Source: JBGCED01 sp045106055 (GTDB lineage: Bacteria > Pseudomonadota > Alphaproteobacteria > CBDDJK01). From it: DNA of 10,507 nucleotides. Within the stretch, counting starts at the first letter, position 1. Every line of letters starts with the position of its first letter. The notes under the pieces were generated by a model. That model saw only the letters and a list, made by a program, of their open reading frames with translations. It did no database searches and was not told the origin of the DNA. Positions 1-6,930 of the stretch are shown piece by piece. The stretch spans positions 1-10,507 of the forward strand of contig JBGCED010000037.1 in NCBI GenBank assembly GCA_045106055.1. Reading direction: 5' to 3'. Made by a program: the position numbers and the translations under genes.

Positions 1-3000
1 CTATCTGCCTATGCGGATAAAATTTTAACCCTTGATCCTAATAATATCATTGGGCTTCATTTAAGGGCGGTTTATTTGCGCAGACAAGGAAATTTAGAAC
101 AAGCAGCCCAGCTTTGTCGTCAGGGAATTGCGTTACATCAGCAAAATGATCAATTATGGGTCACGCTTGGCATGATTAAATTGCATCAGGGTGATTCGCA
201 GCAAGCGGTGCGCTGTTTTGAAACGGCGCGGGCGGTCAATCGGCATAATCAAGCTGCCATGATTAATTTGGGCATCACCCATTATGATCTGGGCAATGAT
301 TCAAGAGCATTGCTGGCGATTGATCAGATTTCACGGCATCATAGCGAATTTTTTGCTGCTGCTTGCTATGCGCGCGCGCAATTATATCTGCGCAGCGGCA
401 AGTATGATCTGGGCTGGCAATATTATGAACAGCGCTGGGACAGTTATTTTTTTCCAGGAAAAATTTTAAAATATTGTCAAAAGCATATGTTAAAGCCTGC
501 GGCAACGCCAGACCAGCTATCGGGCAAGCGGATTGTCATCTATACAGAACAAGGTCACGGCGATAATATGATGATGGTAAGGCTGCTGCCCTTGTTAAAG
601 CAAGAGGTAGCGCAGCTGATTCTTGTGAATTTTCATGGGGCATTAACCCCCTATTTTAAGGCGCTGCCCGCATTAGAGATGGATATTATTCATGTTAATA
701 TGGATAATAATATTGAGGATCCAAAAGCGTTTTCGGATCATCTTAATGCGGTTCTGCCTGCTTATGATGTGCATTGCAGCATGATGAGCCTTCCTTATTT
801 GTTGAGAATTGACCAACATAAAATTCCGCCGCCTTTAAATTATCAGCTTCCCTTGGATTTGCGCCAGAAATGGTATGATCAAGTCAAAAACTGGCGCGGG
901 GATAATCCCGATGCCCGAATCTTTGGACTGGTTGCAAGCGGCAATCCCGCCGCCAAAGATATGGAGGCGCGCAACATCCCTATCACCCATTTTAAAGGCT
1001 GCTTCAAGCCAACCGACCGCATTATTATCTTGCAAAAATCGCTTGATGACGCGCAGCGAAGCTTTGTTGATGAACATTCCAATTTTATTTTTGCCGGCGA
1101 TTTGCTTGAAAACTTTGCCGATAGCGCAGCCGCAATTTCAATGATGGATGCTGTAATTTCCGTAGATAGTGGCGTCGCGCATCTTGCAGGGTCAATGCGC
1201 GCAAAATTGGCGATTTTGCTGCCAAAACCCGCAGAATGGCGATGGCAAGAAAACACCGATACAACACCATGGTATGAAATAGCGGTGCTTATTCGCCAAC
1301 AAAAGCAGGGGAATTGGCATGGCGCGATCAATCGCTTGCAATCTTTTATTGATGAAACCATGGTTAAACGCATTCATCCGCCAATGCCGCATTTGTTGGA
1401 TTTAGCGATAACTGCCTTGGCGCAGCAAGCCCCAAATCAAGCCCCAGCTCAAGCGATTGATTATGCAACGCAGCTGCTGATTCTTTATCCCAATCACGGG
1501 CTGGGGTTACAAGTTTTGGCAGTTGCAAATGCCAATCTTGGCAGGCAGGACATTGCGCATTATAAGGTTGCGTTTGAAAATTTCGCCAAAGCCTGCCAGC
1601 AACGCCCAATGCAGAAAACTTGGAGAAATCAGGCGCTGCGCTGCGCTGACTTAATGATCCCTGCATTGTTTGAAGCACAAAATTATGATGAAAGCCTGTA
1701 TTACTGCCAGCAACGGATAAAGCTTGATCCTGAGGATGTAAATAGTTTAAAATTTGCAATTGGGCTGATTCGCCAATATCATGGGAATCATCAAATGCGC
1801 TTATTTCAAGCGCTTCATTATTGCAAGCATTTGCTTAAAGCTGCGCCTGATGACCCGCAATCCTATGCGGAAAATGGGCTTACCTATGCCAAGCTTTATG
1901 ATTGGAAGAAAGCTGCTGAAAATTTCAAACGCGCGCTGGATATAGCGCCGCATGATACTTATTATCTTGCATCATATTGCACAAGCCTGATGGAGCTGGG
2001 GCAGTTTGAACAGGCGTTTCCTTTGTTAAGAAACGGCATTGAAAATGAAGACCCGCCAAATGATGAGCATCAATTTTCTTATGGGGTTTGTCTGTTAACC
2101 CTTGGTCATTATCGTCAAGGCTGGCGCTTATATGAATATCGGGTTACAAAACGCCGTCCTGATTTATACCAAACCGCCAGATGGGCAAAAGCGCTTGAAG
2201 GATATGAATGGGACGGAAAGCAATCGCTTAAGGGTAAAATATTGGTGCTGATTGCAGAACAAGGTCACGGCGATAATATTATGTTTGCCCGCTTTATTCC
2301 CTTGCTGATCAAACGCGGCGTAACCCTTAAAATCATCGCAACCCAGCCTTTAGTTTCACTTTTTTCATCACTTGCGGGAATTGATAAAATTTCAGACCGC
2401 GCAGAAGATGTTACCGCAGGATTTGATTATTTTTGCCTGTTTGGCAGCTTGCCGCATAAGCTTAATATTGATTTGAAAACGCTGCCGCCGCCGATTGATT
2501 TTCGCGTTGATGGCGATTTCACAAAAGCATGGCAACATAAGGTTAAAGCGCGGATAAGTCCGCAATTTAACCCAAGAATAAACAAAAAATATTTAAAAGT
2601 TGGCTTTGTCTATCAAGGTTCAGCAAATCATGGCAAAGACGGCTTTAGATCGTTCAAATATTCAGATTTTCTATCGCTAAAACAGCGGATTGAGCAAAAT
2701 ACTGCGCAGCCAATTTTATGGGTTTGTTTGCAAAACCATATTTCAGCAAAAGATCATATAAAATTATCCCGCCATGATGATGTTGTTTTATTGGATGATC
2801 TGATAACAGATTTCAAGGATTGCGCAGCAATCATTAAGGGGCTGGATCATGTGATAACGATTGACAGCGCAATTGCCCATTTAAGCGGGTCGCTTGGGGT
2901 AAAAACGCAATTATTCATCACCGATCCCCCAGATTTTCGCTGGCTATTGGATCGCCCCGACAGCCCTTGGTATCCTTCCATTACCTTACACCGCCACCCC

Positions 3001-3045
3001 ATTTCGGCGGGCTGGAAATTTGAACCCGATCTGCGTTTGACATAA
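1..3045 (+). CDS. TPR / glycosyltransferase-like protein with two tandem modules (5' partial)
   Basis: The frame is open from base 1 and already encodes TPR-like sequence before the first possible TTG start at 76, so the true start lies upstream; 1014 codons are visible. Numbering codons from base 1, module 1 has TPR-like helices to about 150 with GWQYYEQRW at 138-146, then a GT-B-like domain with EQGHGDN at 183-189, SVDSGVAHLAG at 387-397 and a WRW...PWY end near 413-425. Module 2 repeats this: helices at about 460-720, GWRLYEYR at 707-714, EQGHGDN at 753-759, TIDSAIAHLSG at 953-963 and DFRWLLDRPDSPWYP near 978-992. The arrangement matches bacterial TPR proteins with GT9/heptosyltransferase-like or GT41-like domains, which use a nucleotide sugar to modify protein or polysaccharide. 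Donor and acceptor cannot be read from the sequence. Having two glycosyltransferase domains is unusual. No signal peptide or membrane segment is visible, so it is probably cytoplasmic. Family assignment is fairly sure; the substrate is unknown. Confidence 0.85.
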   Translation, partial: LSAYADKILTLDPNNIIGLHLRAVYLRRQGNLEQAAQLCRQGIALHQQNDQLWVTLGMIKLHQGDSQQAVRCFETARAVNRHNQAAMINLGITHYDLGNDSRALLAIDQISRHHSEFFAAACYARAQLYLRSGKYDLGWQYYEQRWDSYFFPGKILKYCQKHMLKPAATPDQLSGKRIVIYTEQGHGDNMMMVRLLPLLKQEVAQLILVNFHGALTPYFKALPALEMDIIHVNMDNNIEDPKAFSDHLNAVLPAYDVHCSMMSLPYLLRIDQHKIPPPLNYQLPLDLRQKWYDQVKNWRGDNPDARIFGLVASGNPAAKDMEARNIPITHFKGCFKPTDRIIILQKSLDDAQRSFVDEHSNFIFAGDLLENFADSAAAISMMDAVISVDSGVAHLAGSMRAKLAILLPKPAEWRWQENTDTTPWYEIAVLIRQQKQGNWHGAINRLQSFIDETMVKRIHPPMPHLLDLAITALAQQAPNQAPAQAIDYATQLLILYPNHGLGLQVLAVANANLGRQDIAHYKVAFENFAKACQQRPMQKTWRNQALRCADLMIPALFEAQNYDESLYYCQQRIKLDPEDVNSLKFAIGLIRQYHGNHQMRLFQALHYCKHLLKAAPDDPQSYAENGLTYAKLYDWKKAAENFKRALDIAPHDTYYLASYCTSLMELGQFEQAFPLLRNGIENEDPPNDEHQFSYGVCLLTLGHYRQGWRLYEYRVTKRRPDLYQTARWAKALEGYEWDGKQSLKGKILVLIAEQGHGDNIMFARFIPLLIKRGVTLKIIATQPLVSLFSSLAGIDKISDRAEDVTAGFDYFCLFGSLPHKLNIDLKTLPPPIDFRVDGDFTKAWQHKVKARISPQFNPRINKKYLKVGFVYQGSANHGKDGFRSFKYSDFLSLKQRIEQNTAQPILWVCLQNHISAKDHIKLSRHDDVVLLDDLITDFKDCAAIIKGLDHVITIDSAIAHLSGSLGVKTQLFITDPPDFRWLLDRPDSPWYPSITLHRHPISAGWKFEPDLRLT
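545..569 (+). repeat. 25-base identical block, copy 1 (glycosyltransferase motif, module 1)
   Basis: This block encodes most of the EQGHGDN loop of the first glycosyltransferase domain. It is identical over 25 bases to 2255-2279, although the surrounding sequence of the two modules has diverged strongly. The copies are 1710 bases apart, in the same reading frame. Confidence 0.85.
1426..1455 (+). repeat. 12-base imperfect tandem repeat (QAPN/QAPA linker)
   Basis: Two 12-base units at 1426-1437 and 1438-1449 both begin CAAGCCCCA and differ only in their last bases. A third, partial unit (CAAGCG) follows. They encode the Pro/Ala/Gln-rich linker QAPNQAPAQA between the first glycosyltransferase-like domain and the second TPR array. 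Replication slippage in an unstructured linker is the likely origin. Confidence 0.6.
2255..2279 (+). repeat. 25-base identical block, copy 2 (glycosyltransferase motif, module 2)
   Basis: This is the second copy of the block at 545-569, encoding the EQGHGDN loop of the second glycosyltransferase domain. Bases immediately outside it differ between the copies (the following codons read MMM in copy 1 and IMF in copy 2). Confidence 0.85.
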
Positions 3046-3115
3046 TGGCGCAAAACACAAGGTTTTTAGTCGCTTGCACGCGAATATGGACAGGCGGTTT
3101 GGCGTAGTAATCGGG

Positions 3116-3121
3116 TATAAT
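3116..3121 (+). promoter_or_regulatory. Possible -10 element upstream of the methyltransferase gene
   Basis: A perfect TATAAT lies 23 bases before the ATG at 3145, in the only real intergenic gap of the window. Transcription starting about 7 bases downstream would give a very short leader that still contains the ribosome binding site. No good -35 element sits at the usual 16-18 base spacing: TTGGCG at 3099-3104 is too close, and TGGACA at 3087-3092 is too far. There is no extended -10 TG. The call rests on the hexamer and its position only. Confidence 0.3.
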
Positions 3122-3130
3122 TTTATTAAT

Positions 3131-3135
3131 AAGGA
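3131..3135 (+). promoter_or_regulatory. Shine-Dalgarno site of the MttB-family gene
   Basis: AAGGA ends 9 bases before the ATG at 3145, which is good spacing. It supports that start over the two out-of-frame ATGs at 3135 and 3138. None of the other gene starts in the window has an equally clear site. Confidence 0.6.
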
Positions 3136-3144
3136 TGATGAATA

Positions 3145-4731
3145 ATGGTTGATTCTGCTGATTCACATGATGCCCCAAATGATGCTTCTGCGACACGGTC
3201 AAAACGCGAAACGCGTGGCGGCGGACGCGAGGGAAGACGGGCAAGCCGCGCAAGCAGCGCAGCCATTAACGCGCCATCCATCATCAAACGCCAATTTCAG
3301 CCCTTTAATCTGTTAAGCGAGTCTCAGCTTGATCAGATTGAGGCAAATGCCAATAAAATCCTAACCCAATTTGGGATTGATTTTCGCGATGATCCTGAAA
3401 CGCTTGATTTGTTGCGCGATGCGGGATGTAGCATTGATGGGGAACGGGTGCGGTTTCCAGACGGGCTATGCCAATCATTGATCGCACATGCCCCGCGCCA
3501 ATTTACGCAGCATGCGCGCAATCCCAGCCGCAATGTAGAAATTGGCGGTGATCATATGGTGTTGGTGCCAGCCTATGGCCCGCCATTCATTCGCAATCTT
3601 GACGAGGGGCGGCGCTATGCCACCTTGGCAGATTTTGAAAATTTTGTGAAATTGGCGTATTTATCGCCTGGGCTTCATCATTCAGGCGGCACCGTGTGCG
3701 AGCCTGTGGATGTGCCAGTTCCCAAACGCCATCTTGACATGGTCTATGCCCATATGCGCTATTCGGATAAACCCTTTATGGGGTCGGTGACCGCACCAGA
3801 GCGCGCGCAAGATTCGGTTGATATGTGCAAAATATTATTTGGCGCGGATTTTGTCGATCAAAATTGCGTGATGGTGAATTTGATCAACGCCAATAGCCCA
3901 ATGGTGTGGGATGGAACCATGCTTGGGGCATTAAAAGTCTATGCGCGCAACAATCAAGCCTGTATGGTTTCCCCGTTTATTCTTTCAGGCGCGATGAGCC
4001 CTGTAACCGCCGCTGGCACGCTTTCTCAGCTTTATGCCGAAGTGTTAAGCGGTGCAGCCCTTACCCAGCTGGTGCGCAAGGGCGCGCCTGTTATTTTTGG
4101 CACTTTTGCGGCTTCTATTTCAATGCAATCGGGCGCACCCACCTTTGGCACACCAGAAGCATCATGGGTGCTTTATGGCGCGGGGCAGCTTGCCCGCAGG
4201 CTTGGCATTCCCTTTCGTTCAGGCGGCGGGCTTAATGGATCAAAAATCCCCGATGCGCAGGCTGCGTTTGAAGCTGCAAACACTTTGCAAACTGCCATGC
4301 TTGGCGGGGTGAATTTCATGCTGCATACCGCAGGTTGGCTGGAGGGCGGGCTTGTCATGTCATATGAAAAATTTGTGATGGATGCAGATCAAGCCGCAAT
4401 GATGTCACGCTTTGCAGATGGCCCAGATTTTAGTGAAAATGGTCAAGCAATGGATGCGATCGAAGAAGTCGGTCCTGGCAGCCATTTTCTGGGCGCGGGT
4501 CATACGCTGCGCAATTTTGAAACCGCATTTTATCGTTCGCCCTTAACGGATAATAACAGCTTTGAGCAATGGGAACAAGATGGCAGCAAGGATATGATCA
4601 AACGCGCCAATGCGTTCTGGAAAGCCGAGCTGGAGCGTTACCAGCCCCCGCCGCTTGATGTTACGATTGATCAAGCATTAAAAGATTTTATCGCGGCGCG
4701 CAAAGCCGAATTGCCTGATTCTAGCTATTAA
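3145..4731 (+). CDS. MttB-family (trimethylamine/betaine-type) corrinoid-dependent methyltransferase, non-pyrrolysine
   Basis: The product (528 aa) belongs to the MttB superfamily (COG5598), TIM-barrel enzymes that move a methyl group from a quaternary or tertiary amine to a cob(I)alamin protein. Family-like stretches include the glycine-rich run GTFAASISMQSGAPTFGTPE at 319-338, RSGGGLNGSKIPDAQA at 358-373, the segment 390-420 (HTAGWLEGGLVMSYEKF within it) and the C-terminal GPGSHFLGAGHTLRNFET at 443-460. The frame has no internal amber codon and ends in TAA, so it is a non-pyrrolysine homologue. Characterised members of that branch, such as MtgB, act on glycine betaine and related compounds; the substrate here is undetermined. 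Residues 1-48 form a polar extension rich in Arg and Gly (17-40), and the folded domain begins near 50. No corrinoid protein, reductive activator or second methyltransferase gene is in the window. The gene has its own Shine-Dalgarno and possible promoter, 99 bases after the preceding gene. Its end overlaps the convergent ppx-like gene. Confidence 0.9.
   Translation: MVDSADSHDAPNDASATRSKRETRGGGREGRRASRASSAAINAPSIIKRQFQPFNLLSESQLDQIEANANKILTQFGIDFRDDPETLDLLRDAGCSIDGERVRFPDGLCQSLIAHAPRQFTQHARNPSRNVEIGGDHMVLVPAYGPPFIRNLDEGRRYATLADFENFVKLAYLSPGLHHSGGTVCEPVDVPVPKRHLDMVYAHMRYSDKPFMGSVTAPERAQDSVDMCKILFGADFVDQNCVMVNLINANSPMVWDGTMLGALKVYARNNQACMVSPFILSGAMSPVTAAGTLSQLYAEVLSGAALTQLVRKGAPVIFGTFAASISMQSGAPTFGTPEASWVLYGAGQLARRLGIPFRSGGGLNGSKIPDAQAAFEAANTLQTAMLGGVNFMLHTAGWLEGGLVMSYEKFVMDADQAAMMSRFADGPDFSENGQAMDAIEEVGPGSHFLGAGHTLRNFETAFYRSPLTDNNSFEQWEQDGSKDMIKRANAFWKAELERYQPPPLDVTIDQALKDFIAARKAELPDSSY
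4721..4731. other. Convergent overlap of two coding sequences
   Basis: The plus-strand methyltransferase stop (TAA, 4729-4731) lies inside the minus-strand phosphatase gene, whose stop (TAG, read from 4723-4721) lies inside the methyltransferase gene. The last codons of each are antisense to the other. No intrinsic terminator fits between them; the nearby AAGCAA-G-TTGCTT palindrome (4738-4750) is weak and has no U tract. Confidence 0.9.
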
Positions 4732-6325
4732 AAATTAAAGCAAGTTGCTTATTAACCATCTGCAAGCGTTTTTGAATGGCTTCGCCTTGATGTAAGGGAA
4801 TGGCGGGATCAGCAATCACCAGCTGAAGCTGCCCGCCGACCAGCGCGATGCGGTAAGCATTTAAAAAGCGATCCTGCCCCAAAGATAATAAATAAGCAAA
4901 GCGCAATGCCGCCCCCATCAGCAGGGAAAAGCGATAAAGCGGGGAAGTTTGAAAATCCGATAAATCAGGATTTTGCTTGGCACTGCCGCCAAAGCGCGTG
5001 CAAAGGGTTGCCGCCAGAAACATGCGTTCTTCATGTGACAGCCCAACGATGGAAGAGCGCAAGATGCGCATGGCGGCATGATCGCTGCGATAATCGGGAT
5101 GTTCTTCGCTGCCAAAATCACACAGGATACAGGCAGCTTGCGCCAGAATATTTAAGCGCCATCCATTATAATATGGCGATGCTGCGGGCGGGGTTTGATT
5201 ATCCAGAACCGCCGCGATTGCAGCTTCAATTAACGGGGAAAGCCAGTCATAAACCGCTTCGCCATCGATGAAATCCGCATCAAGGCTGTTCTGCCCCGCA
5301 AGCTTCCTGCACGCCAACATCAAGGGAAGCGATTGCGGATCATCGCCTTTTAACCCATTTTTAAACTGATCGGGTTTGAAATCATGCTGATCAACCGTGC
5401 GCTGCGCAGCTTCAACCACAATCCCCTCACGCAGGCCATTTGCCGAAAAAAACACGGTTTCAGGCTCAAGCCGCTTTAGCACCAAATGCAGCAAATAAGC
5501 AGAATATGGCATGTTAAGCGCACGCTTTTTGCTAATTTCAGGATATTTAAGCAGTTGATCTATGGTCATTTCGCTGACCATTTTGGTGAATTCCAACGCA
5601 TGATCACCATCAAACCCATAATGATCAATGACATGTAATTTTGCTTTATAAAGCGACATATGCAATTTTGCCAAATTGCGCCATGCCCCACCAACACAAT
5701 AAAAATTACGCCCGCGATAGGCTTGAAGCCAATCAAGCGAATCAAGTGCCTTATCAATAAGCGGGCGTGCGGCAATCGGATTTTCGCGGTAATGGGCGGC
5801 AAGCCGCACAGGGCCAAGTGCCAAGCTGGTGGTTTCATTGATCGCTGCAAAGCGCGATTTTTGTGCTGGGCTTGGGGCGTTAATGCCAACCAATTCCAGC
5901 GAACCGCCCCCTAAATCGCCCATAATGCCATGCGCATCCACAAAGCCCGCAAGCAGCCCAAGCGCTGAATAGCGCCCCTCAGACTCACCGCTTAGCAGCA
6001 TCACTTTTTGACCGAACAAATCCTCAATTTGCTTTAGGAATATATCGCCGCCCACGGCATCGCGCGCCGCAGAAGTTGCCACAATATAGCATTGCTTTAC
6101 CGCAAAGGCCTGTGTGATTTTTAAAAATCGCGGCAGGATGCGCATGGCTTGGGCGACACCATCAGGATAAAGTTCGCCTGTTTGATCCATGTTTTGACCA
6201 ATGCCGCAAAGCTCTTTTTCATTAAAAACAGAGACAGGGGCAAGGTCTAGCTGGTCAAATATCACCAAGCGAATGGAATTTGACCCAATGTCAATCACCG
6301 CAATTTTATCTGAAATATCATTCAT
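4721..6325 (-). CDS. ppx: Ppx/GppA family exopolyphosphatase / pppGpp phosphohydrolase
   Basis: The product (534 aa) is a Ppx/GppA phosphatase, which removes terminal phosphate from polyphosphate or converts pppGpp to ppGpp in the cytoplasm. Sequence alone does not separate the two activities. The actin-like ATPase fold shows AVIDIGSNSIRLVIFD at 9-24 (first phosphate loop), LSGESEGRYSALG at 111-123, GDLGGGSLELVGI at 136-148 (second phosphate loop, with the glycine cluster) and VGGAWRNLAKL at 211-221. The C-terminal half carries the helical HD-like region (SDHAAMRILRSS at 414-425, then HEERMFLAATLCTRFGG at 431-447). Its length is close to E. coli Ppx (513 aa). The ATG overlaps the upstream smr stop in an ATGA (6325-6322), with no Shine-Dalgarno in front, so translation is probably coupled to smr. 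It is the last gene of the four-gene minus-strand run. Confidence 0.9.
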   Translation of the reverse strand: MNDISDKIAVIDIGSNSIRLVIFDQLDLAPVSVFNEKELCGIGQNMDQTGELYPDGVAQAMRILPRFLKITQAFAVKQCYIVATSAARDAVGGDIFLKQIEDLFGQKVMLLSGESEGRYSALGLLAGFVDAHGIMGDLGGGSLELVGINAPSPAQKSRFAAINETTSLALGPVRLAAHYRENPIAARPLIDKALDSLDWLQAYRGRNFYCVGGAWRNLAKLHMSLYKAKLHVIDHYGFDGDHALEFTKMVSEMTIDQLLKYPEISKKRALNMPYSAYLLHLVLKRLEPETVFFSANGLREGIVVEAAQRTVDQHDFKPDQFKNGLKGDDPQSLPLMLACRKLAGQNSLDADFIDGEAVYDWLSPLIEAAIAAVLDNQTPPAASPYYNGWRLNILAQAACILCDFGSEEHPDYRSDHAAMRILRSSIVGLSHEERMFLAATLCTRFGGSAKQNPDLSDFQTSPLYRFSLLMGAALRFAYLLSLGQDRFLNAYRIALVGGQLQLVIADPAIPLHQGEAIQKRLQMVNKQLALIFNS

Positions 6326-6924
6326 AAAGGATGCGCTTTCTTTAAAAAAACATAGATTGCCCCGCTGCCGCCATCTTGCGGGGTTGCATATTCAAACCCG
6401 ACAATCAGCTTGCGAATATGGGGTAAATTTAACCAGCTTGGCACCGCATTTTGCAAAATGCCGCTGCCCTTGCCTGTAATGATCAGTAAAATACGGTGAT
6501 GTAAAACATAATGATGAGATAGAAAATGATATAATTTGGCATAGGCGGTTTGTTGATCCATACCGTGTAAATCCAGCCTGGCATTGATGTTTATTTTTCG
6601 CTTTTTAACTTTTTGCAAGCGATTAATATCAAGCCCATCACCATGCACCAGCACAGGGGAATAATGCTTATTGATCTTTTGCTGCATTTTTGGGCTGTTA
6701 TTGCTTTTGGTTGGCGCATGAGATAAGGCTTTATTCGAAATCGCCAAATCACGATGATCGGCTGGCGGCTTGCCAAATCCATCAAGCGCATTTCCTGATC
6801 GTGATCCTGATAGGGGCGTTATATTTTGGGTTACCTGCTGCCATAGGCTTGCTGCCTCAAGATGGGGGTCTTGAAAGAAATTAAGCGGTTGAGCGGGTTT
6901 ATAATGATTTTTCTTTGCTGCCAT
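6322..6924 (-). CDS. Smr-domain protein
   Basis: The product (200 aa) has a C-terminal Smr domain (small MutS-related), related to the C terminus of MutS2 and associated with nucleic-acid binding or nicking. Signature motifs are LDLHG at 117-121, IITGKG at 148-153, the segment from VPSWLN at 161-166 through FEYA at 177-180, and DGGSGAIYVFLKK at 184-196. The N-terminal half is polar and probably disordered, but keeps LWQQVTQNITPL at 27-38, a motif seen before the Smr domain in alphaproteobacterial members. The substrate and biological role of these short Smr proteins are not established. The ATG lies 6 bases after the stop of the LpoA-like gene and has no good Shine-Dalgarno; the in-frame codon two upstream is a stop, so this ATG is the earliest ATG start. 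Its stop overlaps the next start by 4 bases. Confidence 0.88.
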   Translation of the reverse strand: MAAKKNHYKPAQPLNFFQDPHLEAASLWQQVTQNITPLSGSRSGNALDGFGKPPADHRDLAISNKALSHAPTKSNNSPKMQQKINKHYSPVLVHGDGLDINRLQKVKKRKININARLDLHGMDQQTAYAKLYHFLSHHYVLHHRILLIITGKGSGILQNAVPSWLNLPHIRKLIVGFEYATPQDGGSGAIYVFLKKAHPL

Positions 6925-6930
6925 CGTTCA

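Noticed and set aside
76..78. TTG at 76 as the start of the first gene
   Set aside because: The frame is open to base 1 and the 25 upstream codons encode TPR-like sequence, so the gene begins outside the window.
879..1373. Minus-strand open frame of 164 codons inside the TPR-glycosyltransferase gene
   Set aside because: It is antisense to a clearly recognisable domain, has no family motif or plausible start context, and is best explained as a shadow frame. The same applies to the other open frames of 60-131 codons inside recognised genes.
3052..3067. AAAAC-ACAAG-GTTTT hairpin after the first gene as a terminator
   Set aside because: The stem is five pairs with a single GC pair and no extended U run, too weak for an intrinsic terminator.
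3145..4731. Pyrrolysine-containing MttB
   Set aside because: The frame has no internal TAG and ends in TAA, so no amber readthrough is needed.
4738..4750. Palindrome AAGCAA-G-TTGCTT as a terminator for the methyltransferase gene
   Set aside because: With a realistic loop only about four pairs remain, and no T tract follows on either strand.
5566..5889. Second minus-strand open frame of 107 codons inside the ppx-like gene
   Set aside because: It overlaps conserved Ppx/GppA sequence in another frame and shows no recognisable domain.
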